Shown: in pieces, positions 38,586 to 48,400 of the stretch
How positions within the stretch are numbered: the stretch's first letter is position 1
Layout of the letters: the number at the start of each line of letters is the position of its first letter
From: Leishmania martiniquensis
Taxonomy: Eukaryota; Euglenozoa; Kinetoplastea; Trypanosomatida; Trypanosomatidae
Direction of reading: 5' to 3'
NCBI RefSeq assembly: GCF_017916325.1
Contig: NC_090147.1
Span: 97,501-161,500, forward strand
Length of the DNA: 64,000 nt
Notes under the pieces: generated by a model
What the model was told of the DNA's origin: nothing
Databases searched by the model: none
The model's input: only the letters and a program-made list of their open reading frames with translations
Program-made: the position numbers and the translations under genes

Positions 38586-40256
38586 ATGGCGAACCGCTTC
38601 AACCCGCATCAGCACCCGATGCCGCAGCCCGGTGATGGAAGTCAGGCACAGTCCTTCTTCTACCATCCAGCAAGCGCGCAGCAACAGCAGCAGCAGATCT
38701 ACCAGGGCTATCCCCAAGGCTTCCCACCGCTTCACCTCATGGCGCCGCAGCATCAGATGCAGCTCCTGCAGACCCTCAACGAAGCGCAGCGTCGCCAGGC
38801 ACTGCAACAACAACAGCAGCAACAGGAGATGAAGAACCGTTCTGCTGCGAGCCTTCCGCCGCCGCAGCAGCAGCAGCAGCACCCGCAGCACCCGGGATTT
38901 GCTCGCCTGTCAGCTGCTGAATTACTCCTCCTCCAGCAGCAGCAGCAGCAACAACAACAAGAGCGGGAGCTGAGGCAGCGGCTTGGCTTGCCGGAGGGTG
39001 CGATACTAGCCAGCTACGGTGGAAACGCAGCCAACGCGGCAGCTGCGAATAACTTCCTCGCCAATATAACACTAGCCCAAATGCGCCAGCAACAACAGCA
39101 GCAGCAGTATCAGCAGCAACTCTCTCAGCTGCAGTCACAGCAACAACAACAACAGCAGCAGCAGCAGAGCACACAGCAGCAGCTGGCGGCGCTGATGGCG
39201 GCCGGTAAGGTCAGCGCAGGCGCCGCTGCATCCACGGCCGGCATGGGCGGCGCCGGTGGAATGATGATGCTCTCCAGCGCTGTCGGGCCCCACCTTGACC
39301 CCGCAATTGCTGCCGCGTCCCCAGCGATGCAACAGCAACCTGGATCCACGGCCATCCTCAGCAACTCCAGTGCGGCCGCCGCCGCCGCCGCGGCAGCGCC
39401 ACCTGCTACCGGCCCCGCGGCCGGCGGCACTGGGCCGGCTGCCGCGGCCACTGGCAAGGGCAAGATAGAGGTGGACGACGAGTACGGTCTGAAGCAGCTG
39501 GTAAAGGTAGTGCAGGCACCACTGCCCATGTCCACCACCCCGTACGTGCCGTCCGCTGATGAGCCGACGGACCCGGTGTCTGGGCGGCCAGTCAGCCAGC
39601 AAGACGCCGACGAGCTCAACTTTACCTTCATCACCCGTGGCGTCGATATCACACAAATCGGCCTCTCCGTCACGGAGGAGGGGTGGCTGCACACCACACT
39701 TGCCACCCTGCCGCTCGACTCGTACGAGTACTTCATCCTGCCCGAGTTCAAGATCCCGGAAAGCTACAAGAAGCCACGGCCCAAGTCGCTCTCCATGAAG
39801 TCGTTCCACCAGTTCAAGGAAGAGACGCTCTTCTACATCTTCTACAGTATGCCGCGTGACGTGCTGCACCTGGCCGCGGCCCGCGCCCTCTATGAGCGTG
39901 GCTGGCGGTACAACAAGCGCGCCCAGCACTGGCTGCACCCCGTGAAGGCCGAAGACGGGACCCTAATGGAGAAGGTAACAACGGGGCCGGACGGGCAGAA
40001 AATCTTCACCGGCACGTACACCATCTTCCAGCCGAACGAGTGGAAGCAGTCACGCACGCAGCCGAACCACACCATCGCCGCAGCTGACATCGAGGAGCAG
40101 AGCGCGCTGGTGGCGGCAATGGAAGAGGCGGCGCGACAGCAGTCGCAGCGGGCGCGCGGCAAGACGGCGCACGGAGCTAGCGGCAGCGCCGCTGCCGGGT
40201 CGAATGGTAGCAATAGCAACACGGCAAACAGCAGTGCACCCCCGGGGAACGCGTGA
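38586..40256 (+). CDS. NOT2: CCR4-NOT complex subunit NOT2 (NOT2/3/5 domain protein)
   Basis: 556 residues from ATG 38586. The N-terminal half is Gln-rich, with at least six poly-Gln tracts of mixed CAG/CAA codons (38679-38697, 38802-38828, 38862-38882, 38934-38963, 39086-39118, 39137-39184), plus Ala/Gly-rich linkers. The C-terminal NOT box lies at about residues 335-500: DADELNFTFITRGVDI starts the conserved part, and the family signature ETLFYIFYSMPRD is followed by AAARALYERGWRY and QHWLHPV. NOT2 is a scaffold subunit of the CCR4-NOT deadenylase that starts mRNA decay, especially important where control is post-transcriptional. NOT2 is preferred over NOT3/NOT5 because no long N-terminal coiled coil is present. 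Confidence 0.93.
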   Translation: MANRFNPHQHPMPQPGDGSQAQSFFYHPASAQQQQQQIYQGYPQGFPPLHLMAPQHQMQLLQTLNEAQRRQALQQQQQQQEMKNRSAASLPPPQQQQQHPQHPGFARLSAAELLLLQQQQQQQQQERELRQRLGLPEGAILASYGGNAANAAAANNFLANITLAQMRQQQQQQQYQQQLSQLQSQQQQQQQQQQSTQQQLAALMAAGKVSAGAAASTAGMGGAGGMMMLSSAVGPHLDPAIAAASPAMQQQPGSTAILSNSSAAAAAAAAAPPATGPAAGGTGPAAAATGKGKIEVDDEYGLKQLVKVVQAPLPMSTTPYVPSADEPTDPVSGRPVSQQDADELNFTFITRGVDITQIGLSVTEEGWLHTTLATLPLDSYEYFILPEFKIPESYKKPRPKSLSMKSFHQFKEETLFYIFYSMPRDVLHLAAARALYERGWRYNKRAQHWLHPVKAEDGTLMEKVTTGPDGQKIFTGTYTIFQPNEWKQSRTQPNHTIAAADIEEQSALVAAMEEAARQQSQRARGKTAHGASGSAAAGSNGSNSNTANSSAPPGNA

Positions 40257-40873
40257 GCACGCGTCGGAAGAGAAGAGGTAGCGGAAAGCGGCAAGGCCTG
40301 CACATGTGCGGGGCAGCGCCTCTCTCGCACGCATACGGCAGCTCCATCAGCGGTGTCATCGTCTCTTTTTCCTTGACAGCACTGCATGCGCCCAGTGGCT
40401 GCCCCCAAAAGCGCTGGGGAGAAAGCAGTGTGGAGGGGGGTGGGGGCTGAGATGAGGCGGCGGTTTCTTTTTGGTGTCCCTTTCACACCTCCGCTTCTTT
40501 CCTGCACCGCCCCTCGCCACCACCCTTCTCCTGCATGTGTACATGTCAGGGCAGTGTACGATGGTTGAATGCTGTGCCTCAGAATATATATATACCTATA
40601 GGTCCGCGCGCACGCACACAGAGGCACAGAAGCCCTCTCGTCTCCTCTCGTGTGTCTGTCTGTTTGTGTCTGTGTGTGTGTGTGTCTGTTCGTCCTCCAC
40701 CTTGGGAGTTGTCTGTGCGCGTGTATGGGCGAAAGTGTGTATGTGTGTCTGTGTGTGTGTGTGTGTGGCTGTGGCTGTGGTGGTGCCGGTCAACTCCCTT
40801 CTCTCTCTCTCGCTCGCCCGCTCGTCCTTCATTGCCCCTCCGCTTCACTCTTCCCCTCTCTCACACAGCACTG

Positions 40874-40910
40874 CACACACACACAGACACACATATACAT
40901 ATTATATTAC
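40874..40910. repeat. CA/TA-rich simple repeat with ATACATATTATATTA
   Basis: A CA run followed by an A/T-rich block. The 15-base ATACATATTATATTA (40895-40909) recurs exactly at 57046-57060, again directly after a CA run. Confidence 0.8.
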
Positions 40911-41965
40911 ATGCGACGATGCCCGTATCTCGGCTGCATTTCCGGACTCTCATCTTTGCCAGCCGCCCCCCCTCTCCTCTCCTCTTTTGTGTGCTGTGCC
41001 CCGTTGGCCCCCATCCCACGCCCACACACCCCTTCCCCTCCCCTCTCCTCCTCCTCTGTGGGTGTGGGCGTGTGCGTCGTTTCTTTGAATGCGCCTGTTT
41101 TTTCTCGCTGTGTGTCACTCTTTGTCTTTTTTTAGCGTCTTCTGCGGCAGGTCTCTGTGTCTGTGTGTGTGTGTGTGTGTCCTCTCTCCCTCCCCCTCTC
41201 TTGTCTGTCTCTGTCTGGTGGTGCGTGGCTGGTAAGGGTCTTCTCGTGTACCACGAGCGTGTTCGTGCGGCTCCCATCAGAGCATCGACGCACGTCAAAT
41301 TTGTGCTCCAGAGGGGGGAGGCACATGTGGTGCGCGCACATGCACCCATTTATTTGAATACATATATTGTTGGTGTTGGTGTTCTTGGCATTGCGAGGGT
41401 ATCATGTAACGGCCCCCTTCCCCCCACCCACCCACCCACCCTAATGGAAGGGAAAGATTAATCAACAAAAAAAGGGTTGCCCAAGAGGAAAAGATTACCG
41501 CCTCACACGCACGCAGACACAGATGCGCGCGGAGGGACGATCGACACAGTCACACCCGCATGCGCCTGAATCTGCGACGCGTACGTGTATATGCGCTCGT
41601 CGATTTCAAGGAGGGACTCGTATGTGTAAGTGTGTGTGTGCGCGCGCTCGTTTTTTATGCCTCTGCATCGCCTCTCTTTGCTCCCTCGCAAGCAAGGGCG
41701 CCGAACTGTGTTCAAGAGAGAGTAGAGAGAGGGGGGAGTCCGTACCGTACAAGAAGGCGGCGGAGCGTTGAGGCGCTGGCCCTCGTCTGGCGTTCCTCCT
41801 GGCGCCGCTGCTCACCTCGTGCGAGCTTTTCGATCATTGGCATCGCCTCGGGCACCCCCTTTGTGTTTGGCTTGCGCTCCATCCTTTGGCGTGCACACGC
41901 ACGTGCATTCGTTTCCCCGCCTGCATGTGCGGCGATTCCTCCCCACCCACCCACACACACACACA

Positions 41966-41991
41966 CAGCCCTCCCCCTCCCCTTCACTCAG
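41966..41991 (+). promoter_or_regulatory. Putative polypyrimidine tract and trans-splice acceptor for the GST-fold gene
   Basis: CCCTCCCCCTCCCCTTCACTCAG with AG at 41990-41991, 24 nt before ATG 42016. Confidence 0.55.
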
Positions 41992-42015
41992 TCACCGACC
42001 TCTACTCGGACTGAA

Positions 42016-43113
42016 ATGGTCGTCTCGCTGATTGGACCGCTGGATTCACCGTACGTGCAGCGCACGCTGCTCGTCGCCGCGTATGCCGGGATTCCGCTGA
42101 AAGTGGTGCCGATACGGGCTGGACAGGAGAATGAGACGGAGGCGTACCGCCTGAACTGCCACCCAATGCAGCGCGTGCCGGTCATGAAGACAGACGAGGG
42201 ATACCTCTTCGAGTCCAATGCGATGATCCGTTATTTGGCCCGCACAGAGGTGATGCTCGTCTCGGTCAACGCCGGGGTGAACAGCGAAAAAATTCCTCAC
42301 CCGCATTACCCGATCCCCTACGCGATGTACGGTCACTCGCTGCTGGAGTCCACGCAGGTGGACAGCTGGTTAGATTTCGCCATCACACACATTGACGTCT
42401 ATACAAGGCAGTACCTCGCGTACGAGCAAGCAACGGGGCCGAAGCCCGGCGCAGAGGTGCGGAAGCTGCTGTGCAAGAGCCTCGACGGACTCGAGCGGCG
42501 GTTGACTTACATAAAGGAGACTTGCCGCGCGATGGTGCAGTCGTCCGGTCCGCTGACGACGCGCTCTGTCATGACGGAGGAGGAGCTGCTCTGGAACGAG
42601 GAGGACTACATGGCCTCGCGCGCGACGCGTGATTTGCGCCTCAGCTCCGTATACAACGTGGCCGGCTCGATTCGGCAGCGCCTCACGGAGAAGGAGCGGC
42701 AGGAGCGGGATAAGCAGCTAAAGCTCATCCAGAAGACCACCGACGAGGCGCTGGGTGAGAATGGCGCCGATGACGCTCCCCGCGCAAGCTGTCGTGCGTC
42801 CATTTCGCGGGAGAGCATCATGATCTCGGCAACGCCACGCTCATCGGCGCTCATGTCGGCTCGCGGCTCCACCATGGGCAGCAATGCTTCCGTTGTGCAA
42901 CGCCAGGACCTGCTCTTCCTTGTCGGAGGCTCGCTGACGGCGGCAGATCTCGTGATGGCGATGTCGCTCCACGGAGCCCTGCGCTGCCAAGAGCTAAAAT
43001 CGATGATCGCGTTCAACTACCCGAACTCGTTCAAGTACTACAAGAACGTGCTGACGCTGCCGGTGGCGGCGGAGGTGGCAAAGGCCATCCGCCTGAACGT
43101 CATCAAGGCGTAG
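42016..43113 (+). CDS. Glutathione S-transferase-fold protein
   Basis: 365 residues from ATG 42016. The N-terminal 75 residues fit a GST_N thioredoxin fold: VSLIGPLDSPYVQRT at the start, RVPVM with the cis-proline at about residue 56, and ESNAMIRYLAR at about 67-77 matching the ES-x-AI-x-x-YL signature. The C-terminal helical GST_C part ends with GGSLTAADLVMAMSL, the usual hydrophobic core motif. About 110-130 residues of charged and Ser-rich sequence (around 180-300) are inserted before that motif, making the protein longer than a normal GST (200-240). The active-site Tyr/Ser/Cys cannot be assigned with confidence. It may be an enzyme, or a non-catalytic adaptor like the eEF1B-gamma or tRNA-synthetase-associated GST domains. 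Confidence 0.85.
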   Translation: MVVSLIGPLDSPYVQRTLLVAAYAGIPLKVVPIRAGQENETEAYRLNCHPMQRVPVMKTDEGYLFESNAMIRYLARTEVMLVSVNAGVNSEKIPHPHYPIPYAMYGHSLLESTQVDSWLDFAITHIDVYTRQYLAYEQATGPKPGAEVRKLLCKSLDGLERRLTYIKETCRAMVQSSGPLTTRSVMTEEELLWNEEDYMASRATRDLRLSSVYNVAGSIRQRLTEKERQERDKQLKLIQKTTDEALGENGADDAPRASCRASISRESIMISATPRSSALMSARGSTMGSNASVVQRQDLLFLVGGSLTAADLVMAMSLHGALRCQELKSMIAFNYPNSFKYYKNVLTLPVAAEVAKAIRLNVIKA

Positions 43114-44204
43114 CAAAGGGGGGAAAGGCGGGAGGGGGGGTCACGGATCCAACCGTAGCGGTCACCATGGAAAAAGGCTGAAGGAACGGCAGAAACGTCG
43201 GCAGCCTCAAGAATCGGATAGCCGTGCGGCAGCTCGCGCACCGCAGCAGAGACAACCTGTAAGCCCCGTGGTGTGTGAAAGCGGGGGGGGGGGGTGGCCG
43301 CCCTCCTGTTCCGCCGTTGCGATACCTTGCAGGTGTGGGTGCAGCCCTGCTGCCTTCACACACACACACACACAAATTTCTTTGCCCTCACCCCCTTCGA
43401 TCAGTAGCGCATCCTCTCGCCATCAATCGCATCGCCTTCCGTCCCCCATTCGTTCTCTTTTCTTTTCGGGGAGAGGGGGGAGGGGGTCCTTTACTGCTGT
43501 CGAGCCAGTGCGTGGCGACGGTGTAGAAGGGAGTCCTCCGCCCCCCCGTCCCCTCCCCCTCTCACGCACGTCGCTTATGCATGTGATCGCTGGTGTGTGT
43601 GTGTGTATATGTGTGTGTGTAAAGGGGGGAGGCGGGGTACGCTCTCTTTAATACGGCCGGTATCGCTCATATACGTCCTCCCTCACGCTCTCTCTTTCTC
43701 CTCCTCCCCCCTCTCTTCCTTTGCCTTCCCCTTCATCGTCGACGCTGTCTTGGAGTCACACTGGTGCGCCGGTGGAAGGCCACTGCATACGGATATGTGC
43801 GGGCGGGCGTTTGTGTGTATCGGTGCAGCGTATCGTTCGTCTCCGTCTTCCTCTGGAGGAGCGTCAACCGCATCCGTTCGAAATCGGTGCCGCGCCCGGG
43901 AGGCATGGGCGAAGGAGGCAGAGCACACGCGGGGCGTGCATTGACAACCTCAGGCGCCCAGCGCCAGAGGTCATAATTCTTCTTGCGGGCCAACCCCCCA
44001 CCACCACCACATCGGGACGGGGGAGGGGCGCACGTGCCCCATAAAACGGCCTAATCCGCTGTGTGGCTGCCGTTCGGGACCGGCAGAAGAGTCGTATGCT
44101 GGCCAAACATACACGCGCGCAGATATGCTTGTATCTGTATCTGTGTCTGTGTCTGTCTGTGTCTGTGTGTGTGTGTGAGTCAATAACCGTCCCGAGCGAA
44201 CAAA

Positions 44205-44281
44205 ACTTTCTCCCTCCTCTGGTGTCAGCCTCTCCTCCCTCTCCCCTCACCACCCACGCTGCGCGGCATCTTTGCGCTCAG
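44205..44281 (+). promoter_or_regulatory. Putative polypyrimidine tract and trans-splice acceptor for the two-TM gene
   Basis: A CT-rich tract ends in TTTGCGCTCAG with AG at 44280-44281. The resulting 77-nt leader contains three out-of-frame ATGs before ATG 44359. Confidence 0.45.
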
Positions 44282-44286
44282 AACTG

Positions 44287-44342
44287 ATATATATACATAC
44301 ATATATATATACACATATATGTTTATGTGTGTGTGTGCGTTT
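44287..44342. repeat. TA/TG microsatellite in the predicted 5'UTR
   Basis: Alternating ATATATACATACATATATATATA passing into a TG run, immediately upstream of the two-TM gene start and inside its likely leader. Confidence 0.85.
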
Positions 44343-44447
44343 ATGTGTGTGCCGGCCCATGTGCGCGAGTCTGTTTGCGGATCCTTTGCGCTCGGCCCAG
44401 CCAACAGCAGTGCAAGGCACGTGTGCAAGTCGCTCTGCGGCGCATAG
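44319..44447 (+). other. Candidate overlapping upstream ORF (42 codons)
   Basis: ATG 44319, with further in-frame ATGs at 44325 and 44343, opens a frame that crosses the main start at 44359 and ends at TAG 44445-44447. It is generated largely by the TG repeat and so is probably not a functional peptide. If the leader starts at 44282, it would be met first by scanning ribosomes. Confidence 0.35.
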
Positions 44448-45411
44448 CAGCAGCCGCTCCAGTCTTGTGGAGGCATGCGAGTCGTACAGCGTTAACAGTC
44501 GACTGCTTTACAACGATATCGAACAGCTTTCGAGAAGGCGCTTCGACTACGCGCAACGGCTTATTTTGTGGAGTCGGCTGCTGGGCGTGGCCTCGCTCGT
44601 CGCGGCTGGCGCGGCTGGCCTCGCGGTGTACTTCCAACAGGCGCAGCTTTACCGCGTCTGGCGGCTGCGCAACCCCCGCCGCGTACAGCAGCTCGCCTAC
44701 TTTTCCACGCTGAGCGGTGGCTTCAGCCTCTGCAGCGCGCTGTTTCTCATCAGCCCCGTCGGCCTCATGCGCTTACACGAAAAAGAGCTCCAGCGGACAA
44801 AGCAGCTGGACGCCGCTGCTGTCGCTGCACTCGTCCAAGAGCAGAACTTCAGAACGGTGGCCGCGTGGGCGCGTAGCGCCGCTGAGACAGGTCGATGGGT
44901 GCCTGCCCCCGCAGTACCCACGGCGGCATCACCGCCTGCGGCCGACGCGGCACACCACGCAGGGTGGAAAGGGGGGAAAGCAGGTGACATCGAAGCAGAG
45001 CAGCAGTGGGTGTGGAAAGAGGTGGTCCTCGACCCCACGCAGCTGCAGCTTCTGTCGCCTCCTGACCACTCGACATCAAAGAGGCCAGCGACTCCCGCTT
45101 ATACGGCGAAGGCCGATCCGCCGTCGGCGGGCACCGCCGCTGCAGCCGACGCCGATGCAGCTGTGCGGACTGCCAAGAAGCAGCTTTCCGCTCGATTGCT
45201 GGTCCCCTCCGAACCTTTCGACAGTCCATCGCGCCAAGGTGTCAGTAATGCAGACTTCTCAGCCGAGTTGCCCACGTGTCAACAGCAGCCGCGGCGCGCG
45301 TGGGGTCGCACAGCGGACCCCGTGGAGCTGCAGCGGTTAAAGGACGAATGCGTCGCCATGTGGGAGAAGCTCTTAGCAGAGAAGACAGCCATTGCACAGA
45401 GGGTATGGTGA
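44359..45411 (+). CDS. Two-TM protein of unknown function
   Basis: 350 residues from ATG 44359; the frame opens earlier only at a TTG. A short Ser-rich N-terminus is followed by a charged helix (LLYNDIEQLSRRRFDYAQR), then two hydrophobic helices at about 68-92 and 113-138 separated by a basic loop (RVWRLRNPRRVQQ). A long soluble C-terminal region follows, rich in Ala/Ser/Pro in the middle and ending in a charged helix. No catalytic motif or known family is visible. The short TM hairpin with a positively charged loop would suit an organelle membrane protein (mitochondrial inner membrane or ER), but that is a guess. The next in-frame ATG lies after the second TM helix, which supports this start. 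Confidence 0.72.
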   Translation: MCASLFADPLRSAQPTAVQGTCASRSAAHSSSRSSLVEACESYSVNSRLLYNDIEQLSRRRFDYAQRLILWSRLLGVASLVAAGAAGLAVYFQQAQLYRVWRLRNPRRVQQLAYFSTLSGGFSLCSALFLISPVGLMRLHEKELQRTKQLDAAAVAALVQEQNFRTVAAWARSAAETGRWVPAPAVPTAASPPAADAAHHAGWKGGKAGDIEAEQQWVWKEVVLDPTQLQLLSPPDHSTSKRPATPAYTAKADPPSAGTAAAADADAAVRTAKKQLSARLLVPSEPFDSPSRQGVSNADFSAELPTCQQQPRRAWGRTADPVELQRLKDECVAMWEKLLAEKTAIAQRVW

Positions 45412-48400
45412 TGCCCCACCACCACCACCAATCCACCCACAAACACACATGCGCACTTCCTCCCTCTCCTCGTGTCATCTGGCGAGTCACCGTGGAGTCG
45501 TCACCGCGTTTTGGTGTGGCGCTTTTCACAAGCGGGCTCGCTGGCTCCCGCCTTTCTCGAGCAGCGGTGTCCACGCAGGGGTCATCGACGGGCGCCTTTG
45601 TGCGCCTGCCTGTCGTCATGCGTTTAACGCTCCACTCCACCTCTCCAGCCCTTCCACCCTCCCCTTCCCGCTGCCGCCCTCATCACACACACACACATAC
45701 GCACTTCACGCGCCCCCTACCCCTTCCCCCCCCGCTCTCTCATCAGCGACGTCTCTCGCGAAGCCGCGACGGAACCGATTCCACACGAACAGGAACGAAA
45801 AGAAAGCATAAAAGGAAAAAGAAAAAACGTCAGTGGTCGTCTTTGCGGGTGTCTTTTTTTGTCTGTCTGTCTGTCTGCGTGTAGTGTGTGTGTGTGGCTC
45901 TGTACTTACCTGCGCCCGTGTGCCTGTGCGTCTGCGCCTCTCTGGCTTCCTCTTCCGCTTCCTTCCGCGTCCGTGTGATTACTCTGACCCATTCCTCTCC
46001 TCGCGCGGGTTTCCCGTCTTTCTCTCTCGCTCACTCGCTCACTTTCTCATTCATCAGCCCTGTGTGTGCGTGTTGTCGTCGCTGCGGCTGCAGCTGTCCG
46101 CCTCGTCTCGACGGAGGCGCACCATTTTCGGTGAACGACCCGCACAACACAAGCAGCAGAAGAAAGAAGCGGTTGTATACGTCCAGCAGAATCAACGAAG
46201 AAAAAGGGGGCAGTGAAACAGCTGAAAGGGAAAAAAGGAGACGGAAGAGCGGAAAATTGGCGGCAGCGATAGACGAAGAAGTCGGGTGCGAAGTGTCACA
46301 CAGATCGACGTCGCCGTGCGCTCACGCGTGCGAAAGAGAGAGGGCGAGCGCACGGGGATCGAAAAGTCAACGGGCGACGCATTCAACGTCGGCACACGTC
46401 ACTTTTCGCTTTCTGTCCGACTTTTGTTTCTGCTCTTGACGTCGCCTCGGCTGTTGTCTTCTCTTCATTTTCGCCGAAGCACACATAAACGCACACAGAC
46501 CCTCCCCCCTCCTCCCCCCTTCTCCCCCTCTCTCTTAGAGCTGCGCACCCCTCTCGCCCACATCACGCACTCGTACACGCGTGAGTATCGTCAACGGCGA
46601 GCTGTCCTCGACGTCTGCGTATCACGCCTCCACGGGGGCACCTCCCCTCGCAGATCGTTGTCGTCTATCTTAAGGTGAACGACGAAATACACAGTCAGGT
46701 GGGTGAAGTGCCTTCATGTCTGCTCCTCGTCCCCCCTCCCTCTAATCTATCTTGTGATTCCATTCGAGTAGCACCCAGCTTCCCCTGTCCGTGTGTGTGT
46801 GTGCGCGCCTCGAGTCTCTGCGCAGCCGTGCTAGCAGTCATTGTTCATTGTGTTCTTCGACACAAGCGATCGCCTCGTCTTCCACCACCACCACCACCTT
46901 CCCTCACGCGCATATACGTTACCGCACCGCCTCTGCCATCACACTCTTTCGCCTCACCCACTCTGTAAAGCACGGGTGCGCGAGGGGCATCGGCTCACTC
47001 GCTGGGCAGCCCACGCATCGCCCTTTCGGACTAGACTGCACTCACACTCACAGAGAGACAGAACGGCGAAGGACAAGAGTAGCCGCGCGCTTCGGCTCCT
47101 CTCGTCTGTGGCGTTTTTTTTCCTTTCGTCTGTGCGCGGAGAGCCTCTCCTCACCTCTCCGTAAAGGGGAGAAGAAAAAAAAAACACATACGTTTGGGTG
47201 TCTGAGCGCGTTCCGTGTGGCGACGTGACACACGCAGACGGACTCTTTTCTTCATTTGTACCCTCACACCCCCTCTCTCTGTCTGTCTGTCTGTGTAGTA
47301 TTTGGTGTGGGTGTGGGTGTCGTTCTTACCCCTTTCTCTCTGCTTGAAGCGCTTCTCAGTCCTTCCCCGCCTCCATCCTCCCCCTCCTCCTTTCTCGTTC
47401 GATTGCTGCGTGGCGCGCAGTTGCGGTTTCAGTTTGCTGTCTGTGTGTCTGTGTGTGTGTGTGCGTGTGTTTCTGTCTGTCTGTCTCTGTCCGTGCGTGT
47501 CCTTGTCTCCGTGTCATCTCTCAGCGCCTGCTTGAGAGCATTGGCAGCGTGACTACTCCGTTGTTGCTATCACTGTGGGTGTTGCCCGGGTACCCCCCCT
47601 CCTTGTGTCTCGAGTGGGTGCGGCACCGCCTGCCCCCGCCTCACATCCTTGGTGCGTTTCATTGGCCGCCTCCGCCCTTATTGACGCTCGCCCATTCCCC
47701 TCGCTCGTCACCATCGTCACCATTCGCTTTCTCTTCGTGTTCATCACGCCACCATCTCGTCTCGTCTCCTCCTCCCCCTGTGTGCGTGTGCGATTGGCGC
47801 TCGTGTCGCTTGTCGCTATTGTTACCCTCCCTCCCTCCCTCCTTGTACCCTCGTGAGCAGTTCTCTGCTCCTCCTCCCCCTTCCCCCCTCCTCTCCACAC
47901 ACACGCACACACATCACCTTTGTACCCCTCACGTCCCTTTATTTCTTTATATATATATATATATTTTTTGGTGTTGTCGGCTCGTCTCGTCCTCTCCTCT
48001 CCACGTGAGTCACCTCTTCCCCTGCTGCTGCTGCTGCTCGCGTCGGCTTGAAGCCGTCTCCCTCCCACGCCCGTGTGTGTCTGTGTCTGTGTGCGTGCGT
48101 GCGTGTGTTTTGCGCTTCGATAATCGTCGAGGGCAGCGAGCACGAAGCGGAGCAACAGAAGAGAGGCACCGCACCTCCAAGACGTTTACGGCAGTCGATA
48201 AGCACTGAGAAGAGGAACGGCGTCCGCACGGGGTGAGGGGAAGGGGCGCACAAGGCCGCTGCTTTTACTCCTCCTCCCCCTCCTCCTCCCTCCGATCAGT
48301 CACCCCGCCGACGCACTTCAGAGAGTATCAAACGGTAAAGTCGGCGGTGTCAGTGCCCTTCGTCTCACCACGTCGTGTGCCCACACACACACACATCCAC

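Larger units (their letters stand above)
40257..42015 (+). other. Spacer between NOT2 and GST-fold genes
   Basis: 1.76 kb dominated by simple sequence: GT/CT repeats 40640-40780, CT runs 40798-40865, a CA/TA run 40874-40910, CT-rich 40960-41060 and GT-rich 41150-41185. Open frames of up to 308 codons are Cys/Val/Leu/Ser/Pro-biased repeat translations. No gene is called. Confidence 0.7.
43114..44358 (+). other. Spacer between GST-fold and two-TM genes
   Basis: Contains a G12 run (43283-43294), CA (43360-43375), GT (43590-43620) and CT (43675-43735) repeats, a (TG/TC) tract (44128-44180), and the microsatellite just before the next gene. No credible gene. Confidence 0.7.

Noticed and set aside
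39125..39751. 208-codon antisense ORF opposite NOT2
   Set aside because: It is the complement of the Gln/Ala coding region, giving poly-Cys, poly-Leu and poly-Ala runs.
47949..47964. TA run as a possible TATA box
   Set aside because: Trypanosomatid protein-coding transcription does not use TATA promoters, and similar TA runs are common in the spacers here.
47453..48208. 251-codon ORF in the 4.8 kb spacer
   Set aside because: Composition is a direct read-out of GT, CT and TA repeats (Cys/Val/Ser/Pro/Leu runs).
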